A stretch of DNA of 64,000 nt from Noviherbaspirillum pedocola (GTDB taxonomy: Bacteria > Pseudomonadota > Gammaproteobacteria > Burkholderiales > Burkholderiaceae_D): positions 310,001 through 374,000 of the forward strand of contig NZ_JAEPBG010000004.1 of the NCBI RefSeq assembly GCF_016632335.1. The letters run 5' to 3'. Position 1 is the first letter of the stretch; the number at the start of each line of letters is the position of its first letter. Positions 30,746 through 39,892 of this stretch are shown here, piece by piece. The notes below the pieces were generated by a model. The model had not been told where the DNA came from and searched no databases. It saw nothing but the letters and a program-made list of their open reading frames with translations. Both the position numbers and the translations under genes were made by a program.

Positions 30746-31089
30746 ATTCTCTTGCACAAGATCGTCAGAGGATGAAGGCATTGACATCGATTCAGTACGC
30801 AAGGAAAGAAAGAAATGTTTTACCTTGCGCGCACTATCGCCGCCGGCAAGGCCCTGTCCAGGAGGCGAAACTGGCCACTGCTGATTGAAAGCCGGATGCA
30901 AGTGTTCCGCCATTCCCGCCAAGCAGATTCATGCTTCTTCGCCCCTCTTTCCACTGCGCGTGATAGCGGCGCGCCATGCCCGATCGGCATCGATTTTTCC
31001 ATGGATCGCCTCTGCGCCGTGTCAATACCAAGCGCCGTGCTGCGAATAATGCTGGTCTTCCTCCATCTCACCGCAGAGGCTGGTGGTTT
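30746..31089. other. intergenic region
   Basis: Open frames overlap here but lack ribosome-binding sites. No repeat or RNA gene recognised. Confidence 0.3.
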
Positions 31090-31218
31090 ATGGAAGACCG
31101 AAGGTATGCGCGTTTTGAGAAGCGCAAGAAAAGCGACACCTTGCTCGGGTTGATTGCATTCGTGCTGATTGCCGGGCTGGTCCTGCTGCTGATGTTCAAA
31201 TTCGTTTTCCGATTCTGA
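31090..31218 (+). CDS. possible 42-residue membrane protein
   Basis: MEDRRYARFEKRKKSDTLLG begins the protein: a highly charged N-terminus followed by one strong membrane helix (LIAFVLIAGLVLLLMFKFVF) and the stop. This positive-then-hydrophobic layout is typical of small membrane proteins, but the Shine-Dalgarno is weak (AGAGG about 11 nt upstream). Function unknown. Confidence 0.35.
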   Translation: MEDRRYARFEKRKKSDTLLGLIAFVLIAGLVLLLMFKFVFRF

Positions 31219-31509
31219 ACACCGATGACTGGCGCATCCGGAATCCCGAACTGATGAAGCTTGCGGCGCCGGCGTCATGAATGACGCAGCATGGCCAGGC
31301 ATTGCGGGATGCCGCCCTCTCCCCCATTCGCGCCGATGTCAGATGGCAGCGCCAAGAGGATCGGCCCACACTCCGGCGCACAGTGCCGGCCGTGCCCTTG
31401 GGCGAATCCGTGAACGCTGATTATCCACCTTTATTTACTGCTGGCAATATTTCCCGCGAAAAATTCTACGCGACGGCGTCCTTTCTGCTTTGTCCGCTTC
31501 TCTATCTCA

Positions 31510-31575
31510 TTCGGAATTCCGAACGCCAAGTCGACATCAGTACGGAAATCCGGTCGGCCGTATAGGAATTCGGAT
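31510..31575 (+). promoter_or_regulatory. three helically phased DctD-like upstream activator sites
   Basis: Site 1, TTCGGAATTCCGAA (31510-31523), is a perfect 14-bp palindrome; site 2, CGGAAATCCG (31543-31552), is palindromic except for the centre; site 3, AGGAATTCGGAT (31564-31575), is degenerate. Centres are about 31 and 21 bp apart, near whole helical turns, and lie 85-140 bp before the predicted start site. The CGGAA-TTCCG core resembles the tandem DctD boxes of rhizobial dctA promoters. The regulator dctD is encoded downstream. Confidence 0.65.
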
Positions 31576-31629
31576 AGCAAACTCCCGTGATTTCAAAGGC
31601 TTGTGGAAAAATCCGGCTCGGCGGAACAG

Positions 31630-31645
31630 TGGCACGCTCCGTGCT
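31630..31645 (+). promoter_or_regulatory. sigma-54 promoter of dctA
   Basis: TGGCACGCTCCGTGCT matches the -24/-12 consensus TGGCACG-N4-TTGCW at all but one informative base, with GG and GC exactly 12 bp apart. The start site would be near 31656, giving an 85-nt leader to the dctA ATG. DctD, an NtrC-type activator, is encoded two genes downstream. Confidence 0.8.
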
Positions 31646-31740
31646 CACTGAGGAACTGCCTCGATCAACCCAATGCGCGGAGACCGCACCCGGCGAGGCA
31701 CTCCTCCAATGATGAAGCCTGAGAACACAAGGACGTTTCG

Positions 31741-33054
31741 ATGAAAAAGAACCGACTCACCACCTGGATTGCCGTTGCCATGCTGTGTGGCATCGCCGCT
31801 GGCTACGCAACCCATGTGCTTGCTCCCGATCCGGCCACCGCGAAAGAGATTGCCGGCTACTTCTCCATCGTCACCGACGTGTTTCTCCGACTGATCAAGA
31901 TGATCATCGCGCCGCTGGTGCTGGCAACCCTGGTCACCGGCCTAGGCGGCATGGGCGATGCGAAGGCAGTCGGCCGCATCGGCGCCAAGGCGCTCGGCTG
32001 GTTTTTCTGCGCATCGCTGTGTTCCCTGATCATTGGATTAATCATGGCGAACCTGCTGCGTCCGGGCGATGCAATTGGCGTGCCGCTGCCCGACCCCGGC
32101 AGCGCAACCAACCTGAAAACTTCGGCGCTGAACCTGAAAGACTTCATCGTCCATGTGTTCCCGAAGAGCATTTTTGAATCCATGGCCGGCAATGAAATTC
32201 TGCAGATCCTGGTTTTCGCCACCTTCTTCGGCCTGGCGCTGGGCAAGCTGAAAAACAGCGCCGCGCAGACGCTGCTCGGCACTACCGCCGAGATCGGCCA
32301 TGTGATGCTGCAAGTCACCCACTATGTGATGCGCTTTGCGCCGCTGGGCGTGTTCGCCGCGGTCGCCTCGGTCATTTCCACCGAAGGCCTCGGCATTCTG
32401 CTTGTCTACGGCAGGTACATGGGCAGCTTCTTCCTTGCCCTGGCCACGCTCTGGCTGGTCCTGATCGGCGCCGGCTTCTGTGTGCTGGGCCGCGACATGT
32501 TCCGCCTCTTGAAAGCGATACGCGAGCCGATGCTGATCGGCTTTTCCACCTCGACCAGCGAAGCTGCCTATCCGAAGCTGATGGAACAGTTGGAGCGCTT
32601 CGGCATCCGTGACCGCATCACCGGCTTCGTGCTGCCGCTCGGTTATTCCTTCAATCTCGACGGATCGATGATGTACACCGCCTTCGCCGCGCTGTTCGTC
32701 GCCCAGGCCTACCAGATTCCGCTCACGCTCGGCCAGCAAATCACGATGCTGCTGGTGCTGATGGTGTCGTCCAAGGGCATCGCCGGCGTGCCGCGCGCCT
32801 CGCTGGTCGTCGTCGCGGCGGTATTGCCGATGTTCCACCTGCCCGAAGCCGGTCTGCTGATCATCATGGGCGTCGACCATTTCCTCGACATGGGTCGCAC
32901 CGTGACGAACGTGCTCGGCAATGCGATTGCCACTGCCGTGGTCGCAAAATGGGAAGGCGACGTCGATACGGTCCATGAAGGCGCGCCGGCAGGCTCGCTT
33001 GCCGAAGCGGTGCCGGACGAGGATGAAGACGCACGCGTTGCGCAACGCGCGTGA
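31741..33054 (+). CDS. dctA: C4-dicarboxylate/cation symporter DctA
   Basis: 437 residues, an inner-membrane symporter for succinate, fumarate and malate. Family signatures are complete: FLRLIKMIIAPLVLATLVTG, the serine-rich hairpin GFSTSTSEAAYPKL, SFNLDGSMMYTAFAALF, SSKGIAGVPRAS and DHFLDMGRTVTNVLGNA. AAGGACG precedes the ATG. The upstream sigma-54 promoter with phased activator sites and the downstream dctB-dctD pair indicate classic induction by external C4-dicarboxylates. The C-terminus is acidic and variable. Confidence 0.96.
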   Translation: MKKNRLTTWIAVAMLCGIAAGYATHVLAPDPATAKEIAGYFSIVTDVFLRLIKMIIAPLVLATLVTGLGGMGDAKAVGRIGAKALGWFFCASLCSLIIGLIMANLLRPGDAIGVPLPDPGSATNLKTSALNLKDFIVHVFPKSIFESMAGNEILQILVFATFFGLALGKLKNSAAQTLLGTTAEIGHVMLQVTHYVMRFAPLGVFAAVASVISTEGLGILLVYGRYMGSFFLALATLWLVLIGAGFCVLGRDMFRLLKAIREPMLIGFSTSTSEAAYPKLMEQLERFGIRDRITGFVLPLGYSFNLDGSMMYTAFAALFVAQAYQIPLTLGQQITMLLVLMVSSKGIAGVPRASLVVVAAVLPMFHLPEAGLLIIMGVDHFLDMGRTVTNVLGNAIATAVVAKWEGDVDTVHEGAPAGSLAEAVPDEDEDARVAQRA

Positions 33055-33182
33055 ACCGGCTCGCCCGCCGCTGGTGGCTGCGGGCGCCTTTGCAGGCGGG
33101 TTCCTGTTCGGGTAACGATTCATCGAGCGAGAAATTCCCGAGCGGCGGCATAATTCGGGAACCCGAACGCTCCCTGTTCCCG

Positions 33183-35048
33183 ATGGCCGCCAAGCAAAAG
33201 CGATCCCGCCTTCTCGCCCTGTTCGCATTCGTCCTCCTAGTTGGCGCAGCCGGCGTCACAACCTACCGTGCCAGCATCACCGCCGGCACGGCCGAGCTCG
33301 AGGCCACCGGCCGCCATCGCCTCGACCTGTACGTGGCCAGCCTGGAACGCGAAATCGACAAATACGCGTACTTCCCGACCACGCTGGGCCTGGAGCGCGA
33401 TGTGCTGGCCCTGCTCGAAGCGCCGTCGGCCACGCGCGCCGAGGCGGTGAACCGCTATCTCGAACGCCTCAGCGAGCGCGCCGGCACCTTCTCGATCTAC
33501 ATCCTCGACAGCGCCGGCCGGGTCGTCGCCAGCAGCAACTGGCGGCGGCCGGACAACTTCATCGGCGAAGACCTGTCTTTCCGACCGTATTTCCGCCAGG
33601 CGATGACCCAGGGCAGCGGCCGCTTCTTCGGCATCGGCACCACGCGCGGGGAACCGGGCTACTACCTGTCCTCGGCGCTCGTCGATGGCGCGCAAACGCT
33701 GGGCGTGGCCGTGGTGAAGGTCGGCCTGGACCAGCTCGAGAATTCCTGGACCACGGCCGAAGCGCCGGCGCTGGTCTCGGATGAAAACGGCGTGGTCATC
33801 CTCACTTCCGTGCCCGAATGGAAATTCACCACACTGCGGCCGCTCGATGAAGCCGCGCGCAATGCGCTCGACCGTTCGCTGCAATACAACCGGCGCACGC
33901 TGCGGCCGCTTGCCATGCGCACGCTCGCCACGCTGGCGGGCGGCGCGCAGCAGGTGCGACTGTCCGACCCGGATGCGCACGCCCCGTCCGCCTTCCCCCG
34001 CGCCGGCGTGTACCTGGCGCAGAGCCGGCCGCTGCCCGGCACGCCATGGCAGGTCACCGTGTTCTCGCCGCAGCGCGAGCTGCGCGCGATGGCGGCAAAT
34101 CGCGCGGCGCTGGCCGGCGTGGGCGCCGCCTTCCTGTTCCTGCTCGGCCTCATGCTGGAGCAGCGCCGGCGTCACCTGCGCGACCGGCTTGCAGCGCAGG
34201 CGGCGCTGCAGCGCGCGCACGATGAACTGGAGCGCAAGGTGGTCGAACGCACGACCGATCTGTCATCGGCGAATGCGCTGCTGCAGCGCGAAGTCCTCGA
34301 TCGCACCGCCGCCGAGCGCACGCTGCGCGCGGCCCAGGATGAACTGGTGCAGGCCGGCAAGCTGGCCGTGATCGGGCAGATGGCGGCCGGCATCGCGCAT
34401 GAGCTGAACCAGCCGCTGGCCGCGCTGCGCACGCTGTCCGGCAATGCGCGCAAGTTCCTGGCACGCGGCATGCAGGACACCGCCAGCGCCAATCTGGAGC
34501 GCATCGATGAACTGGTCGATCGCATGGGCCAACTCACCGCCCAGCTGAAATCCTTTGCGCGCAAGTCTTCCGGCCAGCCGCGCGCCGTGCTGCTGCGGCG
34601 TGCGCTGGACAATGCGCTGTTCCTGCTCGAGCAGCGGCTGCGCCAGGCGCATATCGTGCCCTGCATCGACTTGCCGCAGGACGCGGTACAACTCTGGTGC
34701 GATCCGAACCGGCTTGAGCAGATCCTGGTCAACCTGGTGAGCAATGCGCTGGACGCGATGGAAGGCAGCCAGGAGCCGTTTCTCGAGATAGGCGCGCGCC
34801 TGCGCGAGCATCGCGCCGAGATCTGGGTGCGCGACCGCGGCCCGGGCATCAGCGCCGATGCCGCCGCGCACCTGTTCGAACCCTTTTTCACCACCAAGGA
34901 CGCCGTCAACGGACTCGGCCTGGGCCTGGCGATTTCGGCCGGCATCGCCGCCGATTTCAACGGCAGCCTGGCCGGCGCCAACCATCCCGACGGCGGCGCG
35001 GTATTCACGCTCACCCTACCGATATGCGAGACCACATGCGCGACGTAA
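33183..35048 (+). CDS. dctB: C4-dicarboxylate sensor histidine kinase DctB
   Basis: 621 residues. Membrane helix 1 (LLALFAFVLLVGAAGVTT), a periplasmic double-PAS sensor of about 260 residues (SIYILDSAGRVVASSNW, FIGEDLSFRPYFRQA and PGYYLSSAL are DctB hallmarks), helix 2 (LAGVGAAFLFLLGLML), a coiled coil, then HisKA with IAHELNQPLAALR and an ATPase domain (N-box LVNLVSNALDAM, VRDRGPGI, EPFFTTK, GLGLGLAIS). It senses dicarboxylates and phosphorylates DctD. The ATG at 33183 directly precedes the first helix; a GTG at 33051 overlapping the dctA stop would add 44 unlikely residues. Confidence 0.93.
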   Translation: MAAKQKRSRLLALFAFVLLVGAAGVTTYRASITAGTAELEATGRHRLDLYVASLEREIDKYAYFPTTLGLERDVLALLEAPSATRAEAVNRYLERLSERAGTFSIYILDSAGRVVASSNWRRPDNFIGEDLSFRPYFRQAMTQGSGRFFGIGTTRGEPGYYLSSALVDGAQTLGVAVVKVGLDQLENSWTTAEAPALVSDENGVVILTSVPEWKFTTLRPLDEAARNALDRSLQYNRRTLRPLAMRTLATLAGGAQQVRLSDPDAHAPSAFPRAGVYLAQSRPLPGTPWQVTVFSPQRELRAMAANRAALAGVGAAFLFLLGLMLEQRRRHLRDRLAAQAALQRAHDELERKVVERTTDLSSANALLQREVLDRTAAERTLRAAQDELVQAGKLAVIGQMAAGIAHELNQPLAALRTLSGNARKFLARGMQDTASANLERIDELVDRMGQLTAQLKSFARKSSGQPRAVLLRRALDNALFLLEQRLRQAHIVPCIDLPQDAVQLWCDPNRLEQILVNLVSNALDAMEGSQEPFLEIGARLREHRAEIWVRDRGPGISADAAAHLFEPFFTTKDAVNGLGLGLAISAGIAADFNGSLAGANHPDGGAVFTLTLPICETTCAT

Positions 35049-36373
35049 CGCCGAATCTTGCGGTGCTGCTGGTCGAGGACGATGCCCATGTGCGCCTCGG
35101 CTGCGAACAGGCGCTGCAGCTCGAGGATATCGAAGTGCAGAGCTGCGACAGCGCCGAACGCGCGATGCGTCGCATTAGCGCCGACTTCTCGGGCATCATC
35201 GTCTCGGACATCCGCCTGCCCGGCATGGATGGCATGGCGCTGCTGGCCGAAGCGCGCGCGGTGGACCCGGAATTGCCGGTGGTATTGATCACTGGGCATG
35301 GCGATGTGTCGCTGGCGGTGCGCGCGATGAAGAGTGGCGCGCACGACTTCATCGAAAAACCGTTCTCGCCGGATTACCTGGTCGAAGTCGTGCGCCGCGC
35401 GCTGGACAAGCGCCGTCTCACGCTCGAAGTGCGCAGCCTGCGCGCGCAACTGGAAAACCGTGGCCAGCTCGAGGAAAGGCTGATCGGCCGCTCGCCGGCG
35501 ATGGCGCGGGTGCGCCAGCTGGTGGCGAGCCTGGCTAACAGCGCCGCCGATGTGCTGATCGAAGGGGAAACCGGCACCGGCAAGGAATTGGTAGCGCGCT
35601 GCCTGCATGAAGCCGGGCCGCGACGCAGCGGCAATTTCGTCGCGATCAATTGCGGCGGGTTGCCGGAAACCCTGTTCGACAGCGAAATCTTCGGCCATGA
35701 AGCCGGCGCCTATACCGGCGCCGGCAAGCGTCGCATCGGCAAGATCGAGCATGCCAGCGGCGGCACGCTGTTTCTCGATGAGATCGAAGCCATGCCGCTG
35801 ACCATGCAGACCAAGCTGTTGCGGGTGCTGCAGGAGCGCACGCTGGAGCGGCTCGGCTCGAACACGCCGATCCCGGTGGACTGCCGCGTGGTAGCCGCAA
35901 CCAAGACCGACCTGAAGCTGCTGTCGGATGAAGGCCGCTTTCGCGCCGATCTGTATTACCGCCTCAATGTCGCCACCCTGCCGCTGCCGCCGCTGCGCGA
36001 GCGGCGCGAGGATATCGGGCTGCTGTTCGAGCATTTCCTGCTCCAGGCATCGGCACGGCATGCCCGGCCGGCGCCGGCGCCGGATGCGGCCCGGCTGGCG
36101 CGACTTGTCGCTTACGACTGGCCGGGCAATGTGCGCGAACTGCGCAATGTGGCTGACCGCTGCGTGCTCGGCATTGAAGCCGGTTATCCGCCGTTTGGCG
36201 ACGCCACCGCCGCGTCCGCGTCCACACTGGCCGAATCGGTGGCCGCTTTCGAGCGCAATCTGATCGCGGATGCGCTCGCGCGCAATGGCAACAGTCTCGC
36301 GCGCGCCGCCGAGGCGCTCGGCGTAGCCAAGACCACGCTGCATGACAAGCTGAAGAAATATCGGCTCGGGTGA
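35024..36373 (+). CDS. dctD: sigma-54-dependent response regulator DctD
   Basis: 449 residues in NtrC order. Receiver (about 12-125) with phospho-acceptor Asp in IIVSDIRLPGMDG; AAA+ domain (about 150-385) with Walker A GETGTGKE, the sigma-54 contact loop GAYTGA (a Tyr variant of GAFTGA), Walker B GGTLFLDEIE and arginine fingers in FRADLYYRLNV; Fis-type helix-turn-helix at the end (NSLARAAEALGVAKTTLHDK). It activates the dctA promoter. The gene overlaps the end of dctB by 25 nt; a second ATG at 35036 is possible. Confidence 0.94.
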   Translation: MRDHMRDVTPNLAVLLVEDDAHVRLGCEQALQLEDIEVQSCDSAERAMRRISADFSGIIVSDIRLPGMDGMALLAEARAVDPELPVVLITGHGDVSLAVRAMKSGAHDFIEKPFSPDYLVEVVRRALDKRRLTLEVRSLRAQLENRGQLEERLIGRSPAMARVRQLVASLANSAADVLIEGETGTGKELVARCLHEAGPRRSGNFVAINCGGLPETLFDSEIFGHEAGAYTGAGKRRIGKIEHASGGTLFLDEIEAMPLTMQTKLLRVLQERTLERLGSNTPIPVDCRVVAATKTDLKLLSDEGRFRADLYYRLNVATLPLPPLRERREDIGLLFEHFLLQASARHARPAPAPDAARLARLVAYDWPGNVRELRNVADRCVLGIEAGYPPFGDATAASASTLAESVAAFERNLIADALARNGNSLARAAEALGVAKTTLHDKLKKYRLG

Positions 36374-37418
36374 AATTGCGGCCTGATTTGAATGTCTCGA
36401 AAAGAGTTAATTCATCAAAAAAGCGTGACAGCTTTTACTAGCCATGAACTGAGGAAAATTCCCCTCTTTTTTATGTTCCTGAATTTCTTGGAACTCGACA
36501 GAAATCATTCTCTCCCTGCATACCCGATTCGGAAGTTTTCCGAAAAACCTGCGCCGATCTATGGATAGCCAATACGGCGCAATGCCAGCTTTATCTGACG
36601 CGCAAGAAATCGGAACAATAGATGCGAGTACCATGGCATAGATGGCTTTCGCTGAAATCATTCATATGTTCGCTCCACGACCTATTTTTCTTTCCCAAGA
36701 TGCTGGCACCAAGCCGCATACCTGCGAATGAAACGATATTGGCAGGACATCTCTGCTTCCAATGATAAGACAGAGCGCTTCGCGGACTCTATTTCATTCT
36801 TCCATTCAAAACCGAAAACACGGCATTGACAGGTCCTGAATAAAGATATTGAAATGTATTAATGCAGGCCTCCTTATTTCCAAAAAAACGGCATGCCTCA
36901 CCAAGGCCGGGGCGGCCGCATCGTTGTTTGCGACAGGGGCAGTAGTTTCCGCCTGGATTTACTCATTCCCGTTACGAGCTTTAGTTCTGCAATAACGGGC
37001 AGACACTGAATCAATAAGCTATTCAACAGCGATGACTTCCAATGAGCTCGGAAACTCCCGGATCACACCTTTCGCAAGCAATTTCAGGCAACAAACAAAG
37101 TTGACGAGAGCCTGCATAACAGGGGAAGACATCAACTTTGGCTTAACTCAAATATTTCGCAAACGTCGCTCCAGCCATAGAAATGGACTTCCATATTTTC
37201 GATTCAATTCAACGGTGGAATATTTTCCGAAACTCAGCAATTCCGCAGATAAAAATTTTCTTTGCACCGCTTCCATTATTGTAGAAGTGAAATATAAAAA
37301 TTTGCGGAATCGGTTGCCATCTCATTTTTCATGCCTTAATCTATTTTCTCGGCGCGATACCGGACCGAGAATGTTAATAGCAGTGAATTTCTGAAATCAA
37401 TTCTTACGGAGAATTAAC
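36374..37418. other. AT-rich 1-kb region upstream of the phasin gene
   Basis: Much more AT-rich than either flank. Two frames are open (36407-36661 minus, whose first 22 residues look like a signal peptide; 37032-37394 plus), but neither has a proper ribosome-binding site or recognisable domain. The GGAGAATTAAC just before 37419 is the phasin ribosome-binding site. The region may carry a long leader or acquired DNA. Confidence 0.45.
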
Positions 37419-37991
37419 ATGCAGAATATGCCTACCGCTACACCAGCAGCTCGAGAGCACATCCAGGCACAAATGGATTTTTTGACAGACGTTTCCAAAA
37501 ATTTTTTCCACACAGCTCAACGCTTCAATGAAGCGAATATGAAGGTGATGCAATCCATCTTCGCGGAAACCGTTAGCAAAACTCAACAAATTATGCATAG
37601 CAGTCCGCAACAAGCCTTATTGGTTGCATCGGAAATTGCTCAACCAGCCGCTGAAACAATTAATGCCTTTAATGCGAACATTGCGAATATTTTTGCGCAG
37701 GCACAGGAAGAGATAGCGAAAACGGCAGAGCAACATGTACCCAAAACAACGCAGGCGGCACGGACGTTGGTTCAGGATGTCAACAAAATGACTGAGGAAG
37801 CCAGGAACCAGGCATCCGAACGTGGAAAACAGGCTTATGAGCATATTTCCACACTCATAGACAAGACTTATTCAGCGATGCAGGCTAACGGACAGGCCGG
37901 CCAAGCCCGTTCTGCAAGTCAGCCTGTGACTTCCCAACCTGCATCGCACCCTGTCGCGGGTTCTGCTGGCGCAAGCAAAGCGGGAGCATAA
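37419..37991 (+). CDS. phasin family protein
   Basis: 190 residues. It coats polyhydroxyalkanoate granules: the amphipathic helical phasin domain (about 15-140) includes FLTDVSKNFFHTAQRFNEAN, ASEIAQPAAETINAFNANIA and a C-terminal TEEARNQASERGKQAYEHIS segment, followed by a Ser/Ala/Gly/Gln-rich disordered tail. CGGAGA lies 7 nt before the ATG and a good terminator follows. The gene is more AT-rich than its neighbours. No PHA synthase is present in this window. Confidence 0.9.
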   Translation: MQNMPTATPAAREHIQAQMDFLTDVSKNFFHTAQRFNEANMKVMQSIFAETVSKTQQIMHSSPQQALLVASEIAQPAAETINAFNANIANIFAQAQEEIAKTAEQHVPKTTQAARTLVQDVNKMTEEARNQASERGKQAYEHISTLIDKTYSAMQANGQAGQARSASQPVTSQPASHPVAGSAGASKAGA

Positions 37992-38037
37992 ATAGAAAAA
38001 ATCTCCCCGCTTCTGGAGCGCGTTTCTTTATTTTTCT

Positions 38038-38064
38038 GCCCGCTCGTTTTTGCGGGCTTTTTTT
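38038..38064 (+). terminator. Rho-independent terminator of the phasin gene
   Basis: GCCCGC (38038-38043) pairs with GCGGGC (38052-38057) and is followed by seven T, about 45 nt after the stop codon. Confidence 0.9.
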
Positions 38065-38282
38065 CTTGCGGCGCCAGAACGTCATTATCAAGTTCACCGG
38101 ATGAAATCCGGAACTTGAGCGCATCTGCCAAACGGACACTATTTTCTGCAACACTCGACCGGCCGCAGGCGCAACGCGAAGCGGCATGATGCTGGCGCAA
38201 GAACGCGCGCGCATGCCGGGCGCAGGATGATGGCGAGCGCGGACATCGTCGCCGCGTCCGTTTTCCGCAAAGGACATCTGCC

Positions 38283-38714
38283 ATGAATACCCTTGTTGCT
38301 ATCGCCGCATCCTTTCTCCTGCTTCTACCCACGGCCAGCGTTTGGGCGCAGGATACGCGCGCCGCTTCGGCCACCCAGTCCCAGGCCGAAGCGCAGAACG
38401 GCACCGATGTCGGCGTCATCCAGATCGACGTGATCACCGCTGGCTGGAGCGCACGCAAGGACATCATCGGCAAGCCGGTCTACAACGAGCAGGAGCAGCG
38501 CATCGGCAAGATCGACGACATCATCATCACGCCGGACAACGCTGTGTCCTTCGCCATCATCGGCGCCGGCGGCTTTCTCGGCATCGGCAAGCACGACGTG
38601 GTGATCCCGATCGACCATATCCGGTCCATCGACAATCGCTATGTGCTGCCGGGCGCGACCAAGGCGGCGCTGAAGGCGCTGCCCGCGTTCAAGTACAAGC
38701 GCGCGCAGCCCTGA
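38283..38714 (+). CDS. exported PRC-barrel domain protein
   Basis: 143 residues. Signal peptide (MNTLVAIAASFLLLLPTASVWA) then a PRC-barrel: ARKDIIGKPVYNEQEQRIGK, IDDIIITPDNAVSFAIIG, then VVIPIDHIR. Periplasmic PRC-barrel proteins are common near stress genes; their binding partners are unknown. AAGGAC precedes the ATG. The next gene starts 36 nt downstream on the same strand. Confidence 0.87.
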   Translation: MNTLVAIAASFLLLLPTASVWAQDTRAASATQSQAEAQNGTDVGVIQIDVITAGWSARKDIIGKPVYNEQEQRIGKIDDIIITPDNAVSFAIIGAGGFLGIGKHDVVIPIDHIRSIDNRYVLPGATKAALKALPAFKYKRAQP

Positions 38715-38750
38715 GGCGTATCAGGACGACCATCCTTCGGGAAGGACGCG

Positions 38751-39173
38751 ATGAAACGCCCGCTGCGCGCTGCCACATCGGTTCTCGCGGCGCTGTCGCT
38801 TGCCGCCTGCGGCGGCAGTTCCGTGGCCGTCGTATGGTCATCCGGCTCCGGCTTCATCGTCTGGGTCGGCAACAGCCGCGGCGACCACGTGGTGGATGGC
38901 AGGAACGAGAGTTTCGCCTTTACCACCGAAAGCCGCTGCCTCTACAACTTCCAGACCGGCCGCCGCAACGGTGCGTTCTGCCTGCTGCCGAATGACAACG
39001 CCTTTGCCTACGGGCCATATCGCGGCGCGATAAGAAATGCGTATGCCGCCGATGGCAGCTGCGTGGCGACGCTGACGGATGCGGGGGGAAACGTGATCGA
39101 CATCGATCTCGATGCCTACGGCAGGGAAGTCGTGGTCCTTACCCCGCGGCATGCGCAGCAATGCGCGTCCTGA
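38751..39173 (+). CDS. small lipoprotein of unknown function
   Basis: 140 residues. GGAAGGAC precedes the ATG. Lipoprotein signal (LAALSLAACGG). The mature part is rich in Gly, Arg and aromatic residues, with Cys in ESRCLYNFQTG, GAFCLLPND, GSCVATLTD and near the C-terminus (AQQCAS), suggesting two disulfides. No family recognised. Possibly co-transcribed with the PRC-barrel gene. Confidence 0.65.
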   Translation: MKRPLRAATSVLAALSLAACGGSSVAVVWSSGSGFIVWVGNSRGDHVVDGRNESFAFTTESRCLYNFQTGRRNGAFCLLPNDNAFAYGPYRGAIRNAYAADGSCVATLTDAGGNVIDIDLDAYGREVVVLTPRHAQQCAS

Positions 39174-39202
39174 TCGGCATGTGCCTGCAGCATCGTGGCT
39201 GA

Positions 39203-39263
39203 GTAGGGTGGGCGCCAGCCCACGCGGTGCGCGACGTGCCGCGTGGGCTGGCGCCCACCCTAC
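39203..39263. repeat. long perfect inverted repeat (25-bp stem, 11-nt loop)
   Basis: The arms are 39203-39227 and 39239-39263 and are exact reverse complements, starting GTAGGGTGGGCGCC; the loop is TGCGCGACGTG. There is no T-run. GTAGGGTGGGC-headed repeats are dispersed in many Burkholderiales genomes, so this is probably a REP/MITE-like element. It lies between two convergent genes and could also block read-through. Confidence 0.92.
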
Positions 39264-39287
39264 GGTTACTTTCGTAGTGCTGCCCTC

Positions 39288-39824
39288 CTATGCCTGCCCC
39301 TGCTCCGCCAGACGCGGCAAGGCTTCGGCATGCGTCTCGGGCGCCGAGTAGCGATGCTTGAGCCACGCATAGACCGGGCCGAGCGCATTCATCGGCAGCA
39401 CCGCCAGGAGCGCCATCAGCGGATCATGCGGCACCGGTCCGAAACCGCCGAAGACAGTGGCGAAATACGAAGCGAAACCGAAGAACATCCCCGGCAGAAA
39501 GCCCAGACCCGGAAGACGGGCCAGGAGCATCATCGTCGCGTTGAGGCAGAACAGGATCACCATCTGCGCGACGATGAAGGCGCCGCCCTCGAAATACTTC
39601 GATGCCGCGCCGAAGCCCAGCACGATCAGGAAAGCAAAGAAGGAGCCCACCGGCATGACCGGCCAGATGCGCTTCATGTTCTGCGGCGTCGGCCCGCCCA
39701 TCGCGTAGGTCGCCGCCCAGCCGATGAAGATGGCCCATGGCGGCAGGTGCAGCGGCGGCAGCGAGATCAGAACGGTGGTAACTGCCAGCAGCGATGCGAC
39801 GACTTCTCCGGGTAGCTTGCTCAT
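39288..39824 (-). CDS. DUF1097 family membrane protein
   Basis: 178 residues, five to six membrane helices (VVASLLAVTTVLISLPPL, AIFIGWAATYAMGG, FFAFLIVLGFGAA and further), matching the DUF1097/YcdZ family of putative inner-membrane transport proteins. AAGGAG lies 8 nt before the ATG at 39824. Last gene of a three-gene operon after an amidohydrolase and a GGT-like enzyme, so it may import their substrate. Confidence 0.85.
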   Translation of the reverse strand: MSKLPGEVVASLLAVTTVLISLPPLHLPPWAIFIGWAATYAMGGPTPQNMKRIWPVMPVGSFFAFLIVLGFGAASKYFEGGAFIVAQMVILFCLNATMMLLARLPGLGFLPGMFFGFASYFATVFGGFGPVPHDPLMALLAVLPMNALGPVYAWLKHRYSAPETHAEALPRLAEQGQA

Positions 39825-39892
39825 GATGGTCTCCTTTTCCTCTTTCATTGGGATGGTGATGCCTGCTACGGGTGTGACGGGTGTCAAGGGTG

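Larger units (their letters stand above)
31219..31740. other. dctA regulatory region
   Basis: About 520 nt without a gene. Its downstream half carries three DctD-type boxes (31510-31575) and a sigma-54 promoter (31630-31645), both listed separately; the upstream half shows nothing I recognise. Confidence 0.6.

Noticed and set aside
33051-33182. GTG start for dctB overlapping the dctA stop
   Set aside because: Adds 44 residues unlike any DctB N-terminus; the ATG at 33183 sits directly before the first membrane helix.
36407-36661. 84-codon frame with a signal-peptide-like start
   Set aside because: The nearest GGAG is too far from the ATG and the rest shows no conserved pattern; lies in an AT-rich region where frames open by chance.
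37032-37394. 120-codon plus-strand frame upstream of the phasin gene
   Set aside because: No ribosome-binding site, no domain, unusual composition.
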